Shown: positions 1 through 5,918 of the stretch, piece after piece
Layout of the letters: each line of letters opens with the position of its first letter
Position numbering within the stretch: position 1 is the first letter of the stretch
Assembly: GCA_029267975.1 (NCBI GenBank)
Contig: JAJUHH010000106.1
Location: 1 to 8,602, forward strand
Direction of reading: 5' to 3'
From: Clostridiales bacterium
Lineage (GTDB): Bacteria; Bacillota; Clostridia; Lachnospirales; Lachnospiraceae
DNA: 8,602 nt
The notes under the pieces: generated by a model
Told to the model about the DNA's origin: nothing
The model's input: only the letters and a program-made list of their open reading frames with translations
Databases searched by the model: none
Translations under genes and position numbers: made by a program

Positions 1-114
1 GCCTTGCTCCAGCCGACCAGGCAATTACTGTTCATTTAACTTTGCCAACTTTGCGGCCTTGCTCCAGCCGACCAGGCAATTACTGTTCATTTAACTTTGC
101 CAACTTTGCGGCCT
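1..114. repeat. 55-bp exact tandem duplication at the prfA 3' end
   Basis: Bases 1-55 and 56-110 are identical, and the first four bases of the unit (gcct) occur a third time at 111-114, where the prfA coding sequence continues differently. The right-hand copy holds the last codons and stop of prfA plus 24 bases of downstream DNA. The left-hand copy repeats the same coding tail out of genic context. The 4-base gcct at each junction is what a slippage or unequal-exchange duplication between short direct repeats would leave. Because the repeat starts at base 1 of the window, an assembly artefact at a contig end is an equally good explanation. Confidence 0.95.
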
Positions 115-1153
115 GGTCAGCGGCAATTAAGCTATCGATCAGAATATCCAGGTCCCCGTCCATTACTTTATCAATCTGGTATATGGTTAAATTGATTCTA
201 TGGTCGGTTACACGTCCCTGAGGGAAGTTATAGGTTCTGATCTTCTCGGAACGGTCACCGGTACCAACCTGGCTCTTTCTGGCCTCTGCCTCCGCATTGC
301 GGGCCTTCTCCATCTCCAGATCATACAGCTTTGCGAGGAGAACACGGATCGCTTTTTCCTTATTCTTAAGCTGGGATTTCTCATCCTGACAGGAGATCAC
401 AATGCCCGTAGGAATATGTGTCAGTCTGACAGCGGAGTCTGTGGTATTAACGCACTGGCCACCGTTACCGGAAGCACGGAATACGTCAAATTTACAATCA
501 TTTAAATCCAGCTCTACGTCAACCTCTTCCGCCTCGGGCATAATTGCCACAGTGGAGGTGGAGGTGTGAATTCTGCCACCGGATTCGGTTACGGGAACAC
601 GCTGTACACGATGAACCCCACTCTCGTATTTCAGTTTTGAATAGGCACCCTTTCCGTTGATCATAAAAATAACTTCCTTAAAACCACCGATACCATTTTC
701 GTTTACGTTCATCATATCGATCTTCCAGCGGTTACGTTCTGCATACATAACATACATACGATATAATTCCGCCGCAAAAAGTGCTGCCTCGTCACCGCCT
801 GCACCACCGCGGATTTCCACGATAACATTCTTTTCATCATTGGGATCCTTGGGCAGAAGTAAGATTTTTAACTCTTCCTCTATTTTAGGAAGTCTCTGCT
901 TGCATTCATTCAGCTCTTCCTTAGCCAGTTCCCGAAGCTCCTCGTCGCTTTCTTCCTCAATCATTGCAAGACTATCCTGAATACTTTGCTGAACCGCCTT
1001 ATATTCCTTATATTTCTCAACAATATCAGAAAGATCCGCATGCTCCTTTCGAAGCTTCATATAATGTTTCTGATCATTTAAAACATCAGGGCTCATCATC
1101 TCATTCTCAATTTCCTGAAAACGAATCAGAAGATCCTCTAATTTATCAAACAT
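80..1153 (-). CDS. prfA: Peptide chain release factor 1 (RF1)
   Basis: RF1 recognises UAA and UAG in the ribosomal A site and triggers hydrolysis of the peptidyl-tRNA ester. The product is 357 residues, normal for RF1. Visible landmarks are the N-terminal helical domain (about 1-100), the EIRGGAGGDEAALFA segment (113-127), the PVT anticodon-mimic tripeptide at 187-189 that marks RF1 rather than RF2, and the catalytic GGQ at 231-233 within GNGGQCVNTTDSAVRLTH. The glutamine of GGQ is the residue methylated by PrmC, whose gene lies 70 bases upstream. A GGAGG ribosome binding site lies 9 bases before the ATG. It appears to be the last gene of the DUF1385-prmC-prfA unit. The C-terminus (AADQAAKLAKLNEQ) looks complete, and the adjacent 55-bp duplication leaves the reading frame intact. 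No clear terminator is visible in the 79 bases after the stop. Confidence 0.97.
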   Translation of the reverse strand: MFDKLEDLLIRFQEIENEMMSPDVLNDQKHYMKLRKEHADLSDIVEKYKEYKAVQQSIQDSLAMIEEESDEELRELAKEELNECKQRLPKIEEELKILLLPKDPNDEKNVIVEIRGGAGGDEAALFAAELYRMYVMYAERNRWKIDMMNVNENGIGGFKEVIFMINGKGAYSKLKYESGVHRVQRVPVTESGGRIHTSTSTVAIMPEAEEVDVELDLNDCKFDVFRASGNGGQCVNTTDSAVRLTHIPTGIVISCQDEKSQLKNKEKAIRVLLAKLYDLEMEKARNAEAEARKSQVGTGDRSEKIRTYNFPQGRVTDHRINLTIYQIDKVMDGDLDILIDSLIAADQAAKLAKLNEQ

Positions 1154-1162
1154 AACGGTAAT

Positions 1163-1167
1163 CCTCC
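1163..1167 (-). promoter_or_regulatory. prfA ribosome binding site
   Basis: GGAGG on the minus strand, 9 bases from the prfA ATG. It supports this start and independent initiation despite the 70-base gap after prmC. Confidence 0.8.
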
Positions 1168-1223
1168 ATCTATATCACAAATGTTATTTAAATCTGCTGC
1201 TTCCACTTAATTATATGGTCAGG

Positions 1224-2060
1224 TCAAATGTCTCCTTTTACTGCACAAACCACGCGATCCAGACCGCTTAAATCCTTGATTACCCTGATCTGTGTAAAGC
1301 CTTCCCTGGCCAGAATTTGTCTAACCTCTTCTCCCTGGTTATGGCCGATCTCATAGAAGACATAACCATGAGCTTTCAAGTGGAAAGCTAATGCGGATGT
1401 AATCCTACGGTAAAAAAGAAGTCCGTCAGGGCTTCCATCAAGTGCTGTTCTTGGTTCATAATCTCTTACCTCCGGCATCAAATCATCAATTTCCTTGGTC
1501 GGTATATAAGGCGGATTAGAAACAATAATATCAAACTGTCCTTCCACCTGATCAAACAGATCGCTCTGTAAGAACTCTACTTCTACTATATGCTTTCTGG
1601 CGTTTCCTACTGCCAGCTCCAGTGCCTCGGCAGAAATATCAACGCCCACGGTACGGCTTGGCTTGCCAAGCTTTGCAATACTAATGGCAATACAACCGGA
1701 ACCGGTACACATATCAAGCACTGACTTTCCCTCACAAACCTTCAGAACCTCCTGAACCAAGGTCTCAGTATCCTGTCGGGGAACAAGTACATGACGGTTC
1801 ACATCAAATTCAAGACCCATGAATTCCTGTGTTCCGGTAATATGCTGTAACGGGATATGAGTCATCCGCTTTCGAATCAACTGTAAATATGCCTCTTCAG
1901 AAGCCTTATCTACTGCTTCGTTACTTCTTAGTAAAAACTCTGTCCGATTGATCTTACAGACATGGGCAAGCAGATACCATGCATCCACATTGGCATCTGC
2001 TATTCCCTGCTGTTTCAGTAATTCACGGCCAGTCTGTAATATTTCATTATAAGTACTCAT
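1224..2060 (-). CDS. prmC: Peptide chain release factor N5-glutamine methyltransferase
   Basis: This SAM-dependent enzyme methylates the side-chain amide of the GGQ glutamine in release factors, which raises termination efficiency. At 278 residues it has the normal length. It shows an N-terminal helical domain that contacts the release factor (about 1-90), the PRQDTE segment (94-99), a Rossmann-type SAM motif I DMCTGSGCIAI (116-126), an acidic end of strand 2 (VGVDIS, 138-143), and the diagnostic NPPY motif at 182-185 that holds the substrate glutamine. The C-terminal EPRTALDGSPDGL and DLSGLDR stretches are also typical. The ATG follows GAGG at a 7-base spacing. It lies 48 bases after the DUF1385 stop and 70 bases before its substrate gene prfA, so co-expression is expected. 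Confidence 0.96.
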   Translation of the reverse strand: MSTYNEILQTGRELLKQQGIADANVDAWYLLAHVCKINRTEFLLRSNEAVDKASEEAYLQLIRKRMTHIPLQHITGTQEFMGLEFDVNRHVLVPRQDTETLVQEVLKVCEGKSVLDMCTGSGCIAISIAKLGKPSRTVGVDISAEALELAVGNARKHIVEVEFLQSDLFDQVEGQFDIIVSNPPYIPTKEIDDLMPEVRDYEPRTALDGSPDGLLFYRRITSALAFHLKAHGYVFYEIGHNQGEEVRQILAREGFTQIRVIKDLSGLDRVVCAVKGDI

Positions 2061-2108
2061 TTAAAATCCTCACAAACCCGCAACTAAAACCGATATTGAT
2101 TTGTTCTT

Positions 2109-3635
2109 TCAATCCTTACTGCCATCATCAAAATATTTATCAAGTGCTTTCAGGATGTCATCGTCTTCCTCATCCTCCACACTTGCAGAAAGATTGGGCT
2201 TAAGAGAAATAGGAGCAGCTCCTTTATTACGGCCGATTTGCCCTTTACCTGTTAAATTTGCTCTCATCTCCTCAGTGTCTGCAACCTTGCCGGTGTAAGC
2301 AAGCCCACCCACCTGAGGTTTTACAGAGAGCGCCGGCTCATCCTGCTCCATTGTAGCACTGACTTCTTCTGCACCACTGGGCGGTAACGCCTTAGGGCTA
2401 GCCGGAGATTTGCCTGACTGTCTTGCCTTATTTGACTGTGCTCCTTGATTGGGCTGTTCACTCTTAGTAGCTTGTGCTCCTTTATTGGCCCGCGCTCCTT
2501 TATTGGATTGGCTTCCCTTATTCGTCTTCCCTTGCGCCTTCTTTGTCTTAGCCGTTTTATTTTCCGCTTCTGCCGCCTTCTCCTCTGTCTCTTCGGCTGC
2601 CGGCAGACCAAGAAATGCTCTCCAATCGAAAACTGCATTCACGGACGCGATGGCCACTTCAATCATGGAATCATCCGGTTCCTTTGTGGTAAGACCTTGC
2701 ATCCACAGACCCGGCTGACTGATGATCTGAACCACTTTACTTTCACTCTTACCTGCAATGCGAATAAATTCATAGGAAATACCTGCAATAAAAGGTACTA
2801 AAATAATACGGGATAATACTCTCCACAAGAGACCACCGCTTGGTATGATCATAAAGAATACCAAACTGATGAGAACTACCAGAAGCATAAAGCTGGTTCC
2901 GCAGCGTTTATGCTGCTTTGTCTGCCATCTGACATTCTCAACGGTCAGTTCAAATCCATTCTCAAGACAATTAATGGTCTTATGTTCCGCACCATGATAC
3001 ATGAACACTCTTTTGATCTCCTTCATTCTGGAGGCCAGCAGAATGTAACCAATGAAAATCGCCAGACGTACAACGCCTTCTAAAAAGGCTATTAAATAAC
3101 GATTATCTGTAATCTTAGAGAAAAGGCCTGTAATTAATACCGGAAGTACCATGAATAAGCCCACGGACATAAGAATAGAAATTAATACAGCAACCGCCAT
3201 CAGCAATGCATTGACGCCGGATTCTTCAGATTTACGATCCTGCTTCTTAGCAGCCTTTTTATCACCGGCCGCTTTTTTTCTGCTGGCTTTCTTATCGCTG
3301 ATGGATACTTCTTCGACAATGAAATCTTCATCAACCGCTTTACTCGCCTTCTTTTTCTGCTTCTCCTTACCCTGAGTTTTCTCATCCTCTTCTTCGAAGA
3401 AGCTGGCAGAAAAGTTAAGCACCTTAATTCCGATTACCAGGGAGTCCACAAAAGCTAACATCCCCCGAAAGATGGGCAGCTTAAACAGCCTAACTTTATC
3501 CGAGAAATCCTTGTGCGTATTTACTTCGACTACAATTTCATTGTCAGGCTTACGTACTGCAACAGCATAGACGTCTTTATTCTTCATCATGACGCCTTCC
3601 ATTACAGACATGCCTCCGATACCTGATGGTTTCAT
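2109..3635 (-). CDS. DUF1385 (YqhQ-like) polytopic membrane protein with a long low-complexity tail
   Basis: A DUF1385-family integral membrane protein whose molecular role is not established; older annotations sometimes call it a metal-dependent enzyme, which I cannot support. The opening GIGGMSVMEGVMMKNKD (5-21) and the blocks FMYHGAEHKTINCLE (211-225), HKRCGTSF (242-249) and QPGLWMQGLTTKEPDDSMIEVA (307-328) are family signatures. Hydrophobic segments lie at about 54-78, 143-170, 180-201, 248-266 and 270-293. Two parts exceed the usual core of roughly 300 residues. One is a Lys/Glu-rich insert at about 81-140, between the first and second hydrophobic segments. The other is a disordered tail from about 346 to 508, with hexapeptide repeats (372-407) and a very acidic end (488-493). 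The ATG matches the family N-terminus, but its Shine-Dalgarno (AAAGG, about 13 bases away) is weak. It is the first gene of the unit with prmC and prfA, a common clostridial arrangement. Confidence 0.9.
   Translation of the reverse strand: MKPSGIGGMSVMEGVMMKNKDVYAVAVRKPDNEIVVEVNTHKDFSDKVRLFKLPIFRGMLAFVDSLVIGIKVLNFSASFFEEEDEKTQGKEKQKKKASKAVDEDFIVEEVSISDKKASRKKAAGDKKAAKKQDRKSEESGVNALLMAVAVLISILMSVGLFMVLPVLITGLFSKITDNRYLIAFLEGVVRLAIFIGYILLASRMKEIKRVFMYHGAEHKTINCLENGFELTVENVRWQTKQHKRCGTSFMLLVVLISLVFFMIIPSGGLLWRVLSRIILVPFIAGISYEFIRIAGKSESKVVQIISQPGLWMQGLTTKEPDDSMIEVAIASVNAVFDWRAFLGLPAAEETEEKAAEAENKTAKTKKAQGKTNKGSQSNKGARANKGAQATKSEQPNQGAQSNKARQSGKSPASPKALPPSGAEEVSATMEQDEPALSVKPQVGGLAYTGKVADTEEMRANLTGKGQIGRNKGAAPISLKPNLSASVEDEEDDDILKALDKYFDDGSKD
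2415..2522 (-). repeat. 18-bp coding repeats (NKGxxx hexapeptides) in the DUF1385 tail
   Basis: Residues 372-407 of the DUF1385 protein read as six degenerate hexapeptides: NKGSQS, NKGARA, NKGAQA, TKSEQP, NQGAQS, NKARQS. The two following blocks (GKSPAS, PKALPP) fade out of register. The stretch is basic and rich in Q, N, G, A and S, so it is probably an unstructured tether. Confidence 0.8.
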
Positions 3636-3683
3636 CTTAACACCCGAACCTTTCTCTCGTCTTGTATATTAACGTATATTACG

Positions 3684-3712
3684 ATTATATCATATGGGAA
3701 GCAGCTTAGGAA
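3684..3712 (-). promoter_or_regulatory. Candidate promoter of the DUF1385-prmC-prfA unit
   Basis: On the minus strand a perfect TATAAT (3689 down to 3684) is preceded by TGA, giving the extended -10 form TGnTATAAT. The hexamer 17 bases upstream is TTCCTA, a poor -35 box, which fits extended -10 promoters. Transcription would begin near 3677, about 40 bases before the ATG. Confidence 0.65.
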
Positions 3713-3751
3713 CTTGAAAATGCATCCTTCGTTATAAGTAGATTAGGAACT

Positions 3752-3762
3752 CGAATAATTCG
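3752..3762. repeat. Perfect 5-1-5 inverted repeat
   Basis: cgaat-a-attcg, perfectly self-complementary about one central base. It is too tight to be a stable RNA hairpin by itself and could instead be a protein-binding palindrome or the edge of a repeat element. It lies directly next to the second ttaggaact copy. Confidence 0.6.
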
Positions 3763-3769
3763 TTTTCTT

Positions 3770-3788
3770 ATGTAACCGAAGGTTACAT
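3770..3788. repeat. Perfect 8-bp stem hairpin with 3-base loop
   Basis: atgtaacc-gaa-ggttacat. On the minus strand the loop reads ttc. There is no T-run on either side, so it is not an intrinsic terminator. It lies 17 bases from the larger palindrome and may belong to the same element. Confidence 0.8.
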
Positions 3789-3805
3789 TGCTCACTGTTG
3801 CGCTT

Positions 3806-3866
3806 ATCCTTGAAAACTTATGTAGCTGTATGTGCAAGCACACCAGCAACACAAGTTTTCAAGGAT
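3806..3866. repeat. 61-nt near-perfect palindrome (long nested hairpin)
   Basis: The outer arms atccttgaaaactt (3806-3819) and aagttttcaaggat (3853-3866) are exact reverse complements over 14 bases. The 33 bases between them fold further: tgt/aca (3821-3823 with 3849-3851), gctg/cagc (3825-3828 with 3844-3847) and tgtgc/gcaca (3831-3835 with 3838-3842), with only isolated mismatches between. No T-run follows on either strand, which argues against intrinsic termination. Candidates are a non-autonomous mobile or REP-like palindromic unit, a structured leader RNA or an RNase processing site. I cannot tell whether it recurs in the genome. Confidence 0.85.
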
Positions 3867-3888
3867 TAATCCGCTTACCGTGCAATTT

Positions 3889-3925
3889 AAAAATAGGCTG
3901 AGGAAGTTACCTCAACCCAATTTTT
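3889..3925 (-). terminator. Intrinsic terminator after rpmE (A/T-flanked, possibly bidirectional)
   Basis: On the minus strand ggttgagg (3917-3910) pairs with cctcagcc (3903-3896), 8 pairs including one G-U, around a 6-base loop. It is followed by a run of five T (complement of 3893-3889). A-rich DNA on the other side (complement of 3925-3921) makes it symmetrical. It begins about 37 bases after the rpmE stop and separates rpmE from the DUF1385 unit. Confidence 0.85.
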
Positions 3926-3954
3926 AAAGTTATATTGTTTTGCTTAAAGTCTGA

Positions 3955-4158
3955 TTACTTATTTAAACCATACTTACGGTTGAATTTATCAATTGCACCA
4001 CGAGCAGCCGTAGCCTTAACCTGTCCAGTATAGAAAGAGTGACATTTGGAGCAGATTTCTACGTGGATATCTTCCTTGGTTGATCCTGTTACAAATTCGT
4101 TACCGCAGTTGCAAACAACTTTAGCCTGATGATATTTGGGATGGATACCTTCCTTCAT
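3955..4158 (-). CDS. rpmE: 50S ribosomal protein L31, zinc-binding (C+) type
   Basis: Large-subunit protein L31, which helps bridge the 50S and 30S subunits. I choose the ATG at 4158, giving 67 residues beginning MKEGIHPKYHQAKVVCNCG. A GTG nine bases further upstream (4167) is in frame, but its bases are part of the Shine-Dalgarno AGAGGTG for the ATG, so the longer 70-residue version is unlikely. Four cysteines in CxC (16, 18) and CxxC (36, 39) arrangement are those that bind zinc in the C+ form. The zinc-free paralogue typical of zinc starvation lacks them. The gene follows rho, as is common in Firmicutes, but has its own promoter and terminator, so it can be made at ribosomal-protein levels independently of rho. 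Confidence 0.96.
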   Translation of the reverse strand: MKEGIHPKYHQAKVVCNCGNEFVTGSTKEDIHVEICSKCHSFYTGQVKATAARGAIDKFNRKYGLNK

Positions 4159-4164
4159 GATTTT

Positions 4165-4171
4165 CACCTCT
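4165..4171 (-). promoter_or_regulatory. rpmE ribosome binding site that decides the start
   Basis: AGAGGTG on the minus strand, 6 bases before the ATG at 4158. The GTG inside it is the only upstream in-frame alternative, and nothing like a ribosome binding site lies at a useful distance before that GTG. Confidence 0.85.
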
Positions 4172-4195
4172 TTTAAAATCTATTAATTTTATCTA

Positions 4196-4220
4196 TTGGC
4201 AATTCTAATAAAAATTCCAA
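4196..4220 (-). promoter_or_regulatory. Hairpin in the rpmE leader
   Basis: On the minus strand ttggaatt (4220-4213) pairs with aatt-g-ccaa (4204-4196) with one bulged G and an 8-base loop. It lies inside the roughly 75-base rpmE leader, between the predicted start of transcription and the ribosome binding site. It might stabilise the mRNA or be a site for autogenous control by L31. No T-run follows, so it is not a terminator for rho. Confidence 0.4.
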
Positions 4221-4239
4221 TCTTATAAACAGCTTTATA

Positions 4240-4268
4240 ATTATAGCATAGGTTCTACATGAATGCAA
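4240..4268 (-). promoter_or_regulatory. rpmE promoter, near consensus
   Basis: On the minus strand TTGCAT (4268-4263), a 17-base spacer and TATAAT (4245-4240). It lies immediately after the rho stop at 4274. Transcription should begin near 4233, leaving a leader of about 75 bases. This is the clearest sigma-A-type promoter in the window. Confidence 0.85.
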
Positions 4269-4273
4269 TACCC

Positions 4274-5746
4274 TTAAAAGACGATTTTGGTCTTTTTGAT
4301 CATCTCCACAAATTCAGCATTGGTCTTGGTTCTGAGGAACATATCAATAATTCTCTCCAAGGCCTCCTCAGACTTCATGCCGCCTAAGGCCTTTCTCATA
4401 AGGTAAGTTGCTTCCAGTTCCTGCTGGGTTAGCAGCAGGTCATCTCTTCTGGTGCTGGATCTTGGCAGGTCAATCGCAGGGAAGATCCTCTTCTCTGACA
4501 GGCTGCGGTCAAGCACCAGTTCCATATTGCCGGTTCCTTTAAATTCCTCAAATACCACATCATCCATTCTGCTGCCTGTATCTACCAGGGCTGTTGCCAG
4601 AATGGTTAAGCTGCCGCCTTCTCTCATATTTCTGGCAGCACCGAAGAACTTCTTGGGCATATGAAGTGCCGCCGGGTCAAGACCACCGGATAAGGTTCTG
4701 CCGCTTGGCTGTACTGTCAGGTTATAGGCTCTTGCCAGACGGGTAATGCTGTCCAGTAAAATCACAACATCCTGCTTATGCTCCACCAAGCGCTTTGCAC
4801 GCTCGATTACCATCTCGGATACTCTCTTATGATTATCCGGCAGCTCGTCAAAGGTGGAATAGATTACCTCCACATTGCGTCCCTCAATGGATTCCTTGAT
4901 ATCCGTTACTTCCTCCGGCCGTTCGTCTATCAGCAAGATGATCAGCTTCATATCCGGATGGTTCCTGGTTACTGCTTTGGCAATCTGCTTCAGCAGGGTT
5001 GTCTTACCTGTCTTGGGCTGGGATACGATCATACCTCTTTGTCCCTTACCGATGGGCGAGATTAAATCCACCATTCTCATGGATACCCCCGCTCCCGGCG
5101 TTTCCAGGTGAATACGTTCATTGGGGAAAATGGGTGTTAAATCCTCAAAACGCTTACGCTTGGAAGCCTCCGAAGGGGGGAATCCGTTCACAGATTTTAC
5201 ATATAATAAAGCACTGAATTTTTCATTTTGGCTCCGTACCTTGGTATTGCCGGCTACAATATCACCTGTTTTCAAATTAAATCTTCTGATTTGTGCCGGT
5301 GATACATATACATCGTTATCTCCGGGCAGATAGTTATCGCAGCGTATAAAGCCATATCCATCAGGAAGAACCTCAAGAATACCGACTTTGGTCTCCCCAC
5401 TGTCCAGCTGTTCCATCTCAGCCTGTCCAATCGTCTTCTTCTCTTCTCTTCCTGCTGTCTGTGGATGTTCCGCAGCCTGTGTCTGTACTTCCGGTTTCCT
5501 CTCCGCTACCTGTGTCTGTGCTTCCGGTTTCTTCTCTGCTACCTGTGTCTGTGCTTCCGGTTTCTTCTCCGCTGCTTCTGTTGCCTTCATTTCTGTCCTC
5601 TCGTTCTTTGCTCCCTCCTCTGAAGTCAGCTTCACAAGTGCTTCGATCAGTTCACCTTTCTTCAGAGAAGTAATGTTTTTTAAACCTTTTTCCTTTGCTA
5701 ACTCCCTTAAATTGACAAGAGTCATTGAATCAAACTGATTTGCCAT
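4274..5746 (-). CDS. rho: Transcription termination factor Rho with a repeat-bearing N-terminal insert
   Basis: Hexameric RNA-dependent ATPase that translocates along nascent RNA and releases RNA polymerase. The product is 490 residues, longer than the compact 420-residue E. coli form. Domains in order: Rho-N helical domain (about 8-43), a low-complexity insert (about 44-115), the cold-shock-like primary RNA site with GYGFIRCDNYLPGDNDVYVS (130-149), then the RecA-like motor. The motor shows Walker A SQPKTGKTT (242-250), the catalytic-glutamate segment LIDERPEEVTD (272-282), Walker B VVILLDSITR (327-336), the Q loop PSGRTLSGGLDPAAL (347-361), and the GTGNMELVLDR and KRIFPAIDLPRSSTR blocks (404-434). 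The insert carries three 11-residue repeats. The ATG at 5746 has AGAGGG 8 bases upstream. A second in-frame ATG at residue 8 is possible but has no better site. The leader is about 165 bases if the promoter at 5919-5947 is right. Confidence 0.97.
   Translation of the reverse strand: MANQFDSMTLVNLRELAKEKGLKNITSLKKGELIEALVKLTSEEGAKNERTEMKATEAAEKKPEAQTQVAEKKPEAQTQVAERKPEVQTQAAEHPQTAGREEKKTIGQAEMEQLDSGETKVGILEVLPDGYGFIRCDNYLPGDNDVYVSPAQIRRFNLKTGDIVAGNTKVRSQNEKFSALLYVKSVNGFPPSEASKRKRFEDLTPIFPNERIHLETPGAGVSMRMVDLISPIGKGQRGMIVSQPKTGKTTLLKQIAKAVTRNHPDMKLIILLIDERPEEVTDIKESIEGRNVEVIYSTFDELPDNHKRVSEMVIERAKRLVEHKQDVVILLDSITRLARAYNLTVQPSGRTLSGGLDPAALHMPKKFFGAARNMREGGSLTILATALVDTGSRMDDVVFEEFKGTGNMELVLDRSLSEKRIFPAIDLPRSSTRRDDLLLTQQELEATYLMRKALGGMKSEEALERIIDMFLRTKTNAEFVEMIKKTKIVF
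5468..5566 (-). repeat. Three 33-bp tandem repeats within rho
   Basis: The repeats encode KKPEAQTQVAE, KKPEAQTQVAE and RKPEVQTQAAE (residues 61-93). Aligned as DNA in the phase 5476-5508, 5509-5541 and 5542-5574, the first and second copies differ at three bases and the second and third at two. That suggests recent expansion. A 33-bp unit keeps the frame, so copy number could vary without breaking the gene. Confidence 0.92.
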
Positions 5747-5918
5747 TTATACAGCCCTCTTTTCTCTAAGATTGGATTATCTTACGGAATTTTATGAAGA
5801 AGTGATTCAGAAAACTTACATTGATGGAATTGTCCATAGATTATCCTACATAAGTGTAAAGTGCAGATCAGACATAGGAATACTTCTCCTGTCACGGACT
5901 AATCTGCTTATTACGGAC

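Larger units (their letters stand above)
3636..3954. other. 319-base gene-free spacer between rpmE and DUF1385, rich in palindromes
   Basis: No credible gene is present. From right to left it holds the rpmE terminator (3889-3925), a 61-nt near-perfect palindrome (3806-3866), a perfect 8-bp hairpin (3770-3788), an 11-base perfect inverted repeat (3752-3762), two copies of ttaggaact in the same orientation (3706-3714 and 3743-3751), and the DUF1385 promoter. The part between the terminator and the promoter (about 3700-3888) is not explained by either neighbour and could be a small non-autonomous repeat element or a structured RNA. Confidence 0.7.

Noticed and set aside
80..1153. Release factor gene as RF2 (prfB)
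   Set aside because: The tripeptide in the anticodon-mimic position is PVT rather than SPF, and no programmed frameshift site is present.
1210..1215. TATAAT on the minus strand between prmC and prfA as an internal prfA promoter
   Set aside because: The hexamer 17 bases upstream is AAAGGA and there is no TGn extension, so it is probably chance in A/T-rich spacer DNA.
2445..2801. Long plus-strand frames opposite the DUF1385 gene
   Set aside because: They are hydrophobic antisense shadows of the Lys/Ala/Gln-rich tail and membrane core; no ribosome binding site or family resemblance.
3806..3866. The 61-nt palindrome as an intrinsic terminator
   Set aside because: No T-run follows on either strand and the outer stem is A/T-rich; the separate hairpin at 3889-3925 is a much better terminator for rpmE.
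5468..5574. Regular repeats in rho as a CRISPR array
   Set aside because: The units are contiguous, in frame and coding, with no spacers.
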